In this document: positions 16,820 through 23,936 of the stretch, one piece after another | How the letters are laid out: each line of letters begins with the position of its first letter | Numbering within the stretch: the first letter of the stretch is position 1 | From: Nanogingivalis sp963517825 | GTDB taxonomy: Bacteria; Patescibacteriota; Saccharimonadia; Saccharimonadales; Saccharimonadaceae | DNA: 64,000 nt | Direction of reading: 5' to 3' | Assembly (NCBI GenBank): GCA_963517825.1 | Contig: CAUQGB010000001.1 | Coordinates: 191,176-255,175 of the forward strand | The notes under the pieces: generated by a model | The model's database searches: none | What the model was told of the DNA's origin: nothing | The model's input: only the letters and a program-made list of their open reading frames with translations | Program-made: the position numbers and the translations under genes

Positions 16820-17245
16820 ATGAAGCCAAAAAAATATAATCCTGAAGAAATCTATCCAACGCCCGAAGAAAAAACAGATAAAAATCAAAACCCGCAAGAG
16901 TCGGAAAATAACGCTTTTATTCTTGAGGAATATAAAATAATTCAAAAAGGCAAAAGCGAAGATTTTACGCCAATTCAAATTGCTGCAATATTGGGATTTT
17001 TGAGTTTACTTCCAATCCCTTCGCCAGCTCCAATTATTAACTATGGTTTTAGTCTGCTTTCAGTTGTAGCTGCTAGCTATTCACTCAAAGCTGCAAATAA
17101 ATTCGAAATCGAAACTGGGCGAAAGTCAAATGCGAAGATTTGGGCAGAAATTCTATTAACACTTCAAATTGGCATTTTTATAATGTATTTGATTTCTGGT
17201 ATATTTTCTGCTGGAGGAATGTTGAACGGAGCTAAATTATTTTAG
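16820..17245 (+). CDS. DUF4190-like two-helix membrane protein
   Basis: 141 aa. A polar, Glu/Asn-rich N-terminal 55 residues precede two hydrophobic stretches (about 58-95 and 112-140) separated by KAANKFEIETGRKSNAKIWA. The arrangement of a GFSLLSVVAASYSLKAA helix, a polar turn and a second helix resembles the DUF4190 family, whose function is unknown. The extended -10 TGATATAAT ends six bases before the ATG, so a leaderless message is predicted. Confidence 0.6.
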   Translation: MKPKKYNPEEIYPTPEEKTDKNQNPQESENNAFILEEYKIIQKGKSEDFTPIQIAAILGFLSLLPIPSPAPIINYGFSLLSVVAASYSLKAANKFEIETGRKSNAKIWAEILLTLQIGIFIMYLISGIFSAGGMLNGAKLF

Positions 17246-17252
17246 AATTACA

Positions 17253-17303
17253 TTGTTTTTTGAAAATACTTATGATAAAATTTAACTGAAATTTAATCTA
17301 AAT
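17253..17303 (+). promoter_or_regulatory. Promoter and 5'-terminal hairpin of the 87-aa membrane protein gene
   Basis: TTGTTT (17253-17258), 17-bp spacer, TAAAAT (17276-17281). The predicted start is at about 17288; hairpin ATTTA-ATC-TAAAT at 17291-17303, then GAGG. Confidence 0.45.
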
Positions 17304-17315
17304 GAGGTATCATAT

Positions 17316-17579
17316 ATGAAAAAATCCACAAAGCCACGAAATTTAAAAGATATTGTCATCATTTCATTAGTTGTTTTTAATTTTATCGTGAGTATTTTTG
17401 CAATCTTTTTGGGAGTTCAATTTTACATCCAAAAAGATGCTCTTTCGCATTATTTAGTTCAAGACCTCAATACTGACCAAATAAATTATGAATGCCATAA
17501 AGCACCTTCAGACCAGTGTATAAAAGAATATAATCGAATGATTGATATTAAGCGACATATTCTTTCTGAAAGATTTTAA
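17316..17579 (+). CDS. Small single-helix membrane protein, unknown function
   Basis: 87 aa. A basic start (MKKSTKPRNLKD), one membrane helix (about 13-36) and a polar outer part with two Cys (YECHKAPSDQC) that could form a disulphide. No family recognised. GAGG nine bases before the ATG; own promoter and terminator. Confidence 0.55.
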   Translation: MKKSTKPRNLKDIVIISLVVFNFIVSIFAIFLGVQFYIQKDALSHYLVQDLNTDQINYECHKAPSDQCIKEYNRMIDIKRHILSERF

Positions 17580-17595
17580 TTTTGAGTTATTTCTA

Positions 17596-17624
17596 AGCTA
17601 CCAAATTACGGTGGCTTTTATTTT
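17596..17624 (+). terminator. Terminator of the 87-aa membrane protein gene
   Basis: Stem AGCTACC / GGTGGCT, then TTTATTTT. Confidence 0.6.
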
Positions 17625-17680
17625 AACCACCAATCTAAATATGATATAATTAAAAGATAAACTAATAAATCGAGGAATAA

Positions 17681-18982
17681 ATGAAAACTAAACTTGTAAT
17701 TTTTGGGTTAACTGGCGACTTGGGACGTCGCAAGCTTTTGCCTGCACTTGATTCCCTGCTTGAAAAAAATGAAATTTCGCCAGATGAAATTGAAGTCATT
17801 GGTGTTTCACGAAGAGAAATCCAGCCTTTCGAAATTCTTGAAAGTTCGCTCGGATTTTCGCGTGCAGAAAATTCGAAACTTTCGCAAATTTTGAGCTTTT
17901 TCGAAATGAATTTGGCCGAAGAGACGGATTATGAAAAACTTAAAAATCATCTTGAAAAAGATGGTGAATCGCAAATTTTGCTGTATCTTTCGGTTCCGCC
18001 AGCAAGTGCCGCACAAATTTCAACGCTTGCTGGAAAAGCTGGTTTAAATGGTAAAAATGTTAAAATTCTCTTCGAAAAACCTTTTGGAATTGATTTAAAA
18101 TCTGCACACGAATTTGTTTCACGAACGGCAGAATTTTTTAGCGAAAAGCAGATTTTTCGAATCGATCACTACCTCGCAAAAGAAATGGCGCAAAATTTAC
18201 TAATTTTGCGGCACAAAAACTCATTATTTTCGCAAATTTGGAACGGAAAATCCATTTCTAAAGTGCAAATTGTAGCCAGCGAACAGATTGGAATCGAGGG
18301 TCGTGGAACTTTTTATGAACAAAGTGGCGCTTTGCGTGATTTTATTCAAAGTCATTTAATTCAGATTTTGGCGCTGTTTTTAGCGGATTTCCCAAAAAGT
18401 TGGAGTGATTTGCCAAGTGCGCGCTTTAAAGCTTTGGAACAGATTGAAATTCTTCAAAATCCTGAGGAAAATGCAATTCGTGGACAATATCAAACTTATC
18501 GTGAAGAAGTCGAAAATCCAAAATCTTGCGTTGAAACTTTTGCAAAAATTCGGTTATTTTCGAAAGACGAAAATTGGAAAAATGTGCCTTTCGAATTAAT
18601 TTCGGGCAAAAACTTGAGCGAAAAACGTAGTGAAATTCGCATTCATTTGCGCGAAACTGAGGAAAACCAAGCAAATTTGATTCAGATTTCGCTCGATGAT
18701 TCAGCGAGCGTGAAAATTGAACTTGCAACGAAAATTCCAGGCTTGAATCGTCGCACCGAAATTCGAAATTTGAGTTTTTCTTATGATGAAAATGCTACAA
18801 CCGCCGAGGCTTATGAAAAAGTGTTGGCCGAAGCGATTCGGGATGAAAAAGCGTTTTTTGCTGAGAGCGATGAAATTTTGCGTGCATGGGAAATTCTTCA
18901 ACCAGCTTTGGATTTTTGGCAAAATTCGAACGAAGAAACTTTGCGATTGTATAAAAAAGGAACAGATTGGAGCGAAATTTAA
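17681..18982 (+). CDS. zwf: Glucose-6-phosphate 1-dehydrogenase
   Basis: 433 aa, somewhat shorter than the usual 480-500. The N-terminal Rossmann motif IFGLTGDLGRRKLLPAL binds NADP; the catalytic signature RIDHYLAKE, the cofactor-lobe FEKPFG and the substrate segment SEQIGIEGRGTFYEQSGALR are all present. It oxidises glucose-6-P to 6-phosphogluconolactone, the entry to the oxidative pentose-phosphate pathway and a source of NADPH. The ribosome site is CGAGG, eight bases before the ATG; TGATATAAT lies about 30 bp upstream. Its stop overlaps the start of the HIT gene. Confidence 0.92.
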   Translation: MKTKLVIFGLTGDLGRRKLLPALDSLLEKNEISPDEIEVIGVSRREIQPFEILESSLGFSRAENSKLSQILSFFEMNLAEETDYEKLKNHLEKDGESQILLYLSVPPASAAQISTLAGKAGLNGKNVKILFEKPFGIDLKSAHEFVSRTAEFFSEKQIFRIDHYLAKEMAQNLLILRHKNSLFSQIWNGKSISKVQIVASEQIGIEGRGTFYEQSGALRDFIQSHLIQILALFLADFPKSWSDLPSARFKALEQIEILQNPEENAIRGQYQTYREEVENPKSCVETFAKIRLFSKDENWKNVPFELISGKNLSEKRSEIRIHLRETEENQANLIQISLDDSASVKIELATKIPGLNRRTEIRNLSFSYDENATTAEAYEKVLAEAIRDEKAFFAESDEILRAWEILQPALDFWQNSNEETLRLYKKGTDWSEI

Positions 18983-19383
18983 TGAACGAAAAAACAATTT
19001 TTACGCGAATTATTGAGGGTGAAATTCCCTGCCATAAGATTTATGAAGATGAAAAAGTTTTCGCAATGCTCGACATCGAACCGCTTTCGAACGGCCATGT
19101 TTTGGTTATTCCAAAAAAACAAGTTGATTTGCTTTGGGATTTAGAACAAAGTGATTATGATTATCTGTGGCAGATTTCGAAAAAAATTGCCAAGAAAATT
19201 CAAACTGAAATGAAGCCGATTCGCGTGGGTGTTGTGGTTGAAGGTTTTGGTGTGCCACACGCGCACATTCACCTTGTGCCACTTTATGATAAAAATGTTT
19301 TACAACTTCATCACGGCTACCCAGCTGAAACTACACCTGGAGAATTAGCGAAAATTGCACAAAAAATTACTTTCGAAGAATAA
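18982..19383 (+). CDS. HIT family nucleotide hydrolase/transferase
   Basis: 133 aa from the ATG at 18982, which overlaps the zwf stop (TAATG); the upstream in-frame ATG lies inside zwf. It has the HIT family layout with TIFTRIIEGEIPCHKIYED at the start, FAMLDIEPLSNGHVLVIPK, and the catalytic histidine triad HAHIHLVP. Typical substrates are dinucleotides or nucleotide phosphoramidates; the exact one cannot be told. Translational coupling to zwf is probably a matter of operon economy. Confidence 0.88.
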   Translation: MNEKTIFTRIIEGEIPCHKIYEDEKVFAMLDIEPLSNGHVLVIPKKQVDLLWDLEQSDYDYLWQISKKIAKKIQTEMKPIRVGVVVEGFGVPHAHIHLVPLYDKNVLQLHHGYPAETTPGELAKIAQKITFEE

Positions 19384-19389
19384 AAAAAG

Positions 19390-19412
19390 AACCCCACATT
19401 TGTGGGGTTTTT
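19390..19412 (+). terminator. Terminator of zwf-HIT operon
   Basis: Stem AACCCCACA / TGTGGGGTT followed by T run. Confidence 0.8.
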
Positions 19413-19433
19413 AAGTGAGAATCTAGTCAGCTG

Positions 19434-19745
19434 TTATAGCAAAATAATGCCACGTTTTCCCCAGAATTCAATTTCTGATTTAACTATATCAGCAAATTTT
19501 GCATTGTGTTTCGATGCTACATGCATCGAATAATTTCCGGTTTTGCCTTTGATAAAATAATTATCAAGCAGGCGATTTTCGCGTCTTACAAAAAGCTCAA
19601 GTGTTTCAACTGTAACTTCCGGACCAAAAACTAATCCTTCTACCAGTCTTTTGGTTGAATTTTCTTCTGATTGAAGAAAAAGTTGAAGCACTGGATTGCC
19701 TTTTTCATCTATGCTAGCTTCAAAATGTTTGAAAACTTTGACCAT
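19434..19745 (-). CDS. Orphan protein of unknown function
   Basis: 103 aa from the ATG at 19745; GGAG six bases upstream fits this start better than the ATG at 19751, where the spacing would be zero. Soluble, with VFKHFEASIDEKGNPVLQLF, a central VTVETLELFVRRENRLLDNY and a basic C-terminus. No family recognised. It has a consensus promoter and a leader of about 158 nt whose first bases form a hairpin. Confidence 0.55.
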   Translation of the reverse strand: MVKVFKHFEASIDEKGNPVLQLFLQSEENSTKRLVEGLVFGPEVTVETLELFVRRENRLLDNYFIKGKTGNYSMHVASKHNAKFADIVKSEIEFWGKRGIILL

Positions 19746-19888
19746 TGTCATCTCCGCGTTTAAAGCCCGCTTGGCTATTAATTTTTTCGAAACTTTCAGC
19801 TTCGAAAGCTGAGCTTAATTTTTTAAACTCAATTTTCGAAACTGAAAAAAATCGATCAATAGCCAATTTCTCACTTCTGAAATGTTCG

Positions 19889-19938
19889 CTTGCCAACGCA
19901 AGTAACTTAATTATATCACAAAAAAATAAAAAAGTCAA
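19889..19938 (-). promoter_or_regulatory. Promoter and 5'-terminal hairpin of the 103-aa orphan gene
   Basis: Minus strand TTGACT (19933-19938), 17-bp spacer, TATAAT (19910-19915). The predicted start is at about 19903; hairpin CTTGC-GTTG-GCAAG occupies 19902-19889, that is, the very 5' end of the RNA. Confidence 0.55.
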
Positions 19939-19957
19939 GAGTTATAACGCAAAAAAA

Positions 19958-19985
19958 GAAAAAGCCTTGCTTTTTTGCAAGGCTT
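19958..19985 (-). terminator. Terminator of the NLTPH-motif gene
   Basis: Stem AAGCCTTGC / GCAAGGCTT with T-rich tail on the minus strand. Confidence 0.75.
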
Positions 19986-20002
19986 GAATTGATAGAACTG
20001 AG

Positions 20003-20344
20003 CTATTCAAATATGCACAATGATTGGCAGCCAATAATTTGACCTTTGTCATTTTTCACCGTTTTACCAGGGATAAATAAATCTCTAGTGGTTCGACCAC
20101 TTAATCTTGCAGCGTTCGCGGTTATAACGCTGACGATGTAAAATACGTAATCACTGGGTTCCGGCAAACCAACTGGCTCACCGAAAGTCATTTTAATGAT
20201 TGGAATACCTTCAACCGTTCCAATCTCAACTTCATCTTGAGTAGCTCTCGCTTCTCCATCAGATGGAAAGGTTTTAACTACTTTTCCATCTTTATCGATA
20301 ATGTTGATTTCGTGTGGAGTCAAATTATTAATAATAATTTCCAT
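20003..20344 (-). CDS. Small protein with NLTPH motif, unknown function
   Basis: 113 aa. It starts MEIIINNLTPHEINIIDKDG and has a beta-rich body (VKTFPSDGEARATQDE, IPIIKMTFGEPVGLP) and a C-terminal DLFIPGKTVKNDKGQIIGC. Short proteins beginning with a similar N-L-T-P-H-x-I element occur on plasmids and phages in other bacteria, as far as I recall; no function is known to me. AGAGAGG precedes the ATG. The predicted leader of about 175 nt contains two inverted repeats. Confidence 0.6.
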   Translation of the reverse strand: MEIIINNLTPHEINIIDKDGKVVKTFPSDGEARATQDEVEIGTVEGIPIIKMTFGEPVGLPEPSDYVFYIVSVITANAARLSGRTTRDLFIPGKTVKNDKGQIIGCQSLCIFE

Positions 20345-20387
20345 TTTATCTACCTCTCTTTTCGAGATCTTTCTTTATTTTACCAAG

Positions 20388-20448
20388 TTTTACTACTTAG
20401 CAAGAAATCTTTAAAGGATCTTTAAAAACTTATTGCTAAGTAGTAAAA
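20388..20448. repeat. Perfect 16-bp inverted repeat in the leader of the NLTPH gene
   Basis: TTTTACTACTTAGCAA at 20388-20403 and its exact complement at 20433-20448, with a 29-bp loop that holds two CTTTAAA-like elements. It lies between the divergent NLTPH gene and rlmH, inside the predicted 5' leader of the former. There is no T run directly after it on the minus strand. A regulator site or an RNA switch are possible. Confidence 0.7.
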
Positions 20449-20494
20449 AGGTAATAAAATGGATAATATTTTTAGCTCAATTCTGGTAATGTTC

Positions 20495-20554
20495 GGTTGT
20501 GTTTTCAATAATCACAACTGTTTTAATTATAGCATAATTACATTTAAAAGTCAA
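20495..20554 (-). promoter_or_regulatory. Promoter and 5'-terminal hairpin of the NLTPH gene
   Basis: Minus strand TTGACT (20549-20554), 17-bp spacer, TATAAT (20526-20531). The predicted start is at about 20519; the hairpin GTTGTG...CACAAC (20495-20519) is at the 5' end of the RNA. Confidence 0.55.
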
Positions 20555-20590
20555 GTCCGAAAAAAGTTAAAAAAATGTTAAAATAAGAAT

Positions 20591-21043
20591 ATGAAAATTA
20601 TTGCGATTGGTAAAAAACATGAAAAATGGGTTGCGAGCGGAATCGAAATGTTCGAAAAACGATTAAAAAAACCGTTTGAAGTGGAGTGGCAAATTTTAGC
20701 GCATTCGAATTTTGCTGAGGAAAAAGCTCGCGAAGAAGAAACTTTGCGAATTTTAGAGAAAATTAAGCCGAATGATTTTGTAATTTTGCTCGATGAGCGT
20801 GGTAAAAATATTTCTAGTCCGGAATTTTCAAGATTGCTTTCGAACGGTTTTGTGAATTCGCAAAATTTTGTGATTGTGATTGGTGGCGCTTTTGGGGTTA
20901 CGGAAGAGCTTCGTCAGCGAGCGAATTTTGTTTGGAGCCTTTCGAAATTGGTTTTTCCGCATCAAATTGTGCGATTAATTTTGGTTGAACAAATTTATCG
21001 TGCGCAAGAAATTTCTTCAGGCGGAAAATATCACCACGAATAA
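20591..21043 (+). CDS. rlmH: 23S rRNA pseudouridine-1915 N3-methyltransferase RlmH
   Basis: 150 aa, the usual length. The start MKIIAIGKKHEKW, the SPOUT elements ILLDERGKNISSPEFS, FVIVIGGAFGVTEELR and the C-terminal SLSKLVFPHQIVRLILVEQI are diagnostic. It methylates helix 69 of 23S rRNA using SAM. The extended -10 TGTTAAAAT ends six bases before the ATG; a leaderless message is predicted. Single gene. Confidence 0.92.
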   Translation: MKIIAIGKKHEKWVASGIEMFEKRLKKPFEVEWQILAHSNFAEEKAREEETLRILEKIKPNDFVILLDERGKNISSPEFSRLLSNGFVNSQNFVIVIGGAFGVTEELRQRANFVWSLSKLVFPHQIVRLILVEQIYRAQEISSGGKYHHE

Positions 21044-21145
21044 ATTATTTATTGTGGAAAAGGTTGTGGAAACTTCTTAAAATTTCGAAAAAATCATCTG
21101 AAATCATTTGCGAAAAACAGCAAAAAAATATATAATAGAATTACT

Positions 21146-21946
21146 ATGGCTAAAAATGAAAAAGAGATTGTTAAACTTCGAAATTTAAAAAAGCGTTTTG
21201 GTGTGGGCGACGCTGAGAATTATGCTTTGAACGGTGTAAATTTAAGCATTAAACAGGGCGAATTTATCATTATTATGGGGCCTTCTGGATGCGGAAAAAC
21301 TACGCTATTAAACACGATTGGGCTTCTTGACCGAGCAACTGAGGGCGATTATATTCTTGATGGGCGAAATGTTGCAAGGATGTCGCGACGCAAACAAGCA
21401 CAAATTCGAAGTGAGAAAATCGGATTTATTTTTCAGAATTTTAACTTAATTCCCCGCTTAACTGTGATTGAAAATGTTGCCTTGCCGTTAGTTTATAAAG
21501 GTGTCGGAAAGGTTAAGCGCCTCGAAAAGGCCTCAGAAGTTTTAAAACAATTTCACCTTGGTGAGCGAGAATTTTATATGCCGTGGCAACTTTCAGGCGG
21601 TCAAACTCAGCGAGTTGCGATTGCACGAGCGCTCGTGAATAAACCTTCAATTATTCTTGCAGATGAGCCGACTGGAAATCTTGATTCGAAAAGTTCACAT
21701 ATTATTATGGAAGAATTGGCTGAAGTTCACAAAAAAGGAAATACGATAATTATGGTGACTCACAACCCTGAATTGATGGCTTACGCAACTCGAATTATTA
21801 CGATGTTTGATGGTAAAATTGATACGGATACGAAAAAGAAAATTTCGAAAACCTCTTCGGAAAAATCTGGCGAACCAAATACTTTGGATAAGCTTGAACA
21901 GGTTGAAGAAAAAATCGATGAACTAAAAGAAGAATTGGGAGTTTAA
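21146..21946 (+). CDS. ABC transporter ATPase, MacB/LolD type
   Basis: 266 aa. Walker A GPSGCGKTT (about 45-53), a Q-loop IFQNFNLIPRL, signature LSGGQTQRVAIARAL and Walker B IILADEPTGNLDSKSS followed by the H-loop VTHNPEL place it in the MacB/LolD/FtsE group. It has an extra C-terminal tail of about 45 residues, charged and probably coiled coil (LDKLEQVEEKIDELKEELG). It would power the FtsX-type permease encoded directly after it. TATAAT ends nine bases before the ATG. Confidence 0.9.
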   Translation: MAKNEKEIVKLRNLKKRFGVGDAENYALNGVNLSIKQGEFIIIMGPSGCGKTTLLNTIGLLDRATEGDYILDGRNVARMSRRKQAQIRSEKIGFIFQNFNLIPRLTVIENVALPLVYKGVGKVKRLEKASEVLKQFHLGEREFYMPWQLSGGQTQRVAIARALVNKPSIILADEPTGNLDSKSSHIIMEELAEVHKKGNTIIMVTHNPELMAYATRIITMFDGKIDTDTKKKISKTSSEKSGEPNTLDKLEQVEEKIDELKEELGV

Positions 21947-23179
21947 ATGAGTCCGCGAGTTTTAAAAACTAATATCGAAAATGCACTCGAATCGCTACGT
22001 GCTAATCGTTTACGAACCTTTCTTACTATGCTTGGCGTGATGATTGGAATTTCTAGTGTTGTGATAATTTTTTCGCTTTCAGGCGGCGTTAGCTCGATGA
22101 TCTCCAATCAAATTATGACCGAAGGCGGTGCTCTGGCTGTGGTTCGTCCGAAGGAATTAACTGCGAATAATAAGAACATTATTACAAATTTGGCAACTTC
22201 ACGAAATTTCACGCAGAGTTCAATTAAGAATGAAGATTTGGCATTGATTTCAAAAACTAAAGATGTATTAGCTGTTGCACCACTTACGAATTTTTCAGCA
22301 AAAGTTAAGGGTGATGGAGATGAAAAATATGCAAATTTGTTGGCAACCAGTCCGAATCTCGACCAGACTGTTAGTTTAAAGGTTCGTGAGGGTCAATTTA
22401 TTGCAGAGAGTGCTAATGCAAACACTGTTGTGATTGGTGACCAGATGGCAATTGATTTATTTGGTACGACCCAGGCCTTAGGAAAAGAAATTACGATGAA
22501 GGGCGAAAAATTTATTGTAATTGGGGTGCTAGCTCATCAAAGTTCATCAATTAACTTTAGTAATGTTGATTTCAATAACACAGCAATTATTCCTTATTCC
22601 ACAGCGAAAAGAATTATCGGTGACAATCTGCAGATTCAGCAAGTTAATATTCGTGTAAAAAGTATTAATAGCTTGAATCAAGCCCATCAAGAAATTGAAA
22701 AAGGAATACAAAAAAACCATAACGGCGAAAAGGATTTTGAAGTTTTGGTTGGTAAAAATATTTCGCACCCATCAGATAAATTCATCGAACTTTCAACATT
22801 AATTTTGGCAATTGTTGCCAGTGTTTCATTGGTTGTTGGTGGAATTGGGATTATGAATATTATGCTAGTGAATGTTAGCGAACGAACACGAGAAATCGGA
22901 ATTCGAAAAGCGCTTGGTGCTAATAATCGTCATATTTTGTTTCAATTTTTAACAGAATCAATGATAATTTCATTGAGCGGTGGTTTCTTTGGATATCTTG
23001 TAGGTTATGCATTTTCATTTGGGGTGAGTATGTTTTTGCCGTTTAGTCCAATTATATCTTGGCAAATTGCACTTTTGGTTTGTGGAATTTCAGTAGTTGT
23101 TGGCGTTATTTTTGGTCTATACCCTGCTTTCCGTGCCGCCCGAAAAGATCCGATTGTTAGCTTGCGTCAATATTCATAA
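21947..23179 (+). CDS. ABC transporter permease, MacB/FtsX type
   Basis: 410 aa beginning immediately after the stop of the ATPase gene. A first membrane helix (about 20-45, RTFLTMLGVMIGISSVVIIF), a large extracytoplasmic MacB-like domain of about 220 residues, and three C-terminal helices with the family motif NIMLVNVSERTREIGIRKAL and the end YPAFRAARKDPIVSLR. Such mechanotransmission transporters export peptides or act on envelope components; the substrate is unknown. No MacA-like or outer-membrane partner is present, as expected for a single-membrane cell. Confidence 0.88.
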   Translation: MSPRVLKTNIENALESLRANRLRTFLTMLGVMIGISSVVIIFSLSGGVSSMISNQIMTEGGALAVVRPKELTANNKNIITNLATSRNFTQSSIKNEDLALISKTKDVLAVAPLTNFSAKVKGDGDEKYANLLATSPNLDQTVSLKVREGQFIAESANANTVVIGDQMAIDLFGTTQALGKEITMKGEKFIVIGVLAHQSSSINFSNVDFNNTAIIPYSTAKRIIGDNLQIQQVNIRVKSINSLNQAHQEIEKGIQKNHNGEKDFEVLVGKNISHPSDKFIELSTLILAIVASVSLVVGGIGIMNIMLVNVSERTREIGIRKALGANNRHILFQFLTESMIISLSGGFFGYLVGYAFSFGVSMFLPFSPIISWQIALLVCGISVVVGVIFGLYPAFRAARKDPIVSLRQYS

Positions 23180-23195
23180 AAAATAATTAAAAATA

Positions 23196-23224
23196 AAAGT
23201 CACTCAATAATTGAGTGACTTTTT
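23196..23224. terminator. Bidirectional terminator between ABC operon and pilin 7
   Basis: Perfect stem AAAGTCACTCAA / TTGAGTGACTTT with TAA loop and T/A-rich flanks on both sides. Confidence 0.8.
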
Positions 23225-23235
23225 AGATTTGAAAA

Positions 23236-23703
23236 TTAAACATTTGTTGGTGGGATACCGTTTGCTCCATTTGAACCACCGCCAAATCCAGCTCCTGTAC
23301 TTCCCGTAAATAAGCTAATAATAAAGTTTATAATTGCATAAGAAAGCATCGCTATAATCAAGCCAACAATTGCGTAAAGGATGGTATTTTTTGCAGCATC
23401 AACTTTTTTCGAATCTCCGTTTGAGAGAATATAGCGAAGACCGCCATAGATTAGCATAACAACGCTAAGAATTCCTACTGCGAAAAGCATCATGTTAATC
23501 ATTTGGGTGAAAATTCCAGTATTGCCCTCACCAAAAAGTTGAGTTGGAACACCTTCGCCACGGCCTTTATCGGCTCCACCTTGAACGCCACCGCTGAACA
23601 TATTTCCTGTTGCAAAAGCATTAAGCGCTAAAAATGCTGATGGAAAAGTTGAAGCGATAAATCCGCTAATTGAGATTTTCGAAACTTGTTTTAAATTCTT
23701 CAT
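23236..23703 (-). CDS. VirB2/TrbC-like pilin 7, distant from the array
   Basis: 155 aa from the ATG at 23703; the in-frame ATG at 23712 would overlap the promoter's start region. A signal peptide (cleavage near N-A-F-A-T), a Gly-rich mature region, two helices around SNGDSKKVDAAKNTILYAI, and a Gly/Asn-rich tail after LSYAIINFIISLF. It is closest in pattern to pilin 6, about 15 kb away. A full-consensus promoter suggests strong independent expression. It may be a variant or tip subunit of the same filament (inference). Confidence 0.75.
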   Translation of the reverse strand: MKNLKQVSKISISGFIASTFPSAFLALNAFATGNMFSGGVQGGADKGRGEGVPTQLFGEGNTGIFTQMINMMLFAVGILSVVMLIYGGLRYILSNGDSKKVDAAKNTILYAIVGLIIAMLSYAIINFIISLFTGSTGAGFGGGSNGANGIPPTNV

Positions 23704-23712
23704 AATAGGCAT

Positions 23713-23741
23713 ATTATATCAAAAAAATGGTTTTTTGTCAA
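23713..23741 (-). promoter_or_regulatory. Full-consensus promoter of pilin 7
   Basis: Minus strand TTGACA (23736-23741), exactly 17 bp, TATAAT (23713-23718), with TG before the -10. The predicted start is at about 23706, so the ATG at 23703 would be leaderless. Confidence 0.75.
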
Positions 23742-23784
23742 TGCTCTTGTGTTTTTTGGTAAAATTTGATAAAATAGAAATATT

Positions 23785-23877
23785 GGAGGATTACCCAAGT
23801 GGCTGAAGGGGACGGTTTGCTAAATCGTTAGTCTGGGGAAACCTGGAGCGGGAGTTCGAATCTCCCATCCTCCGCCA
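23785..23877 (+). tRNA. tRNA-Ser (anticodon GCT)
   Basis: 93-nt class II tRNA: GGAGGAT acceptor, loop TTGCTAA (GCT, reading AGC/AGU), long variable arm, T-arm GAGTTCGAATCTC, CCA encoded. Confidence 0.92.
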
Positions 23878-23886
23878 GGGAAAACA

Positions 23887-23910
23887 GTTCGCAATAGCGG
23901 ACTTTTTTCT
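23887..23910 (+). terminator. Terminator after tRNA-Ser(GCT)
   Basis: Stem GTTCGC / GCGGAC with AATA loop and T run. Confidence 0.7.
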
Positions 23911-23936
23911 TTCAAAAAAAAAATGTAAATTTGATA

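Noticed and set aside
19720..19938. 72-codon minus frame upstream of the 103-aa orphan gene
   Set aside because: Its ATG lies in the -35 box of the promoter, so it could not be translated from that mRNA.
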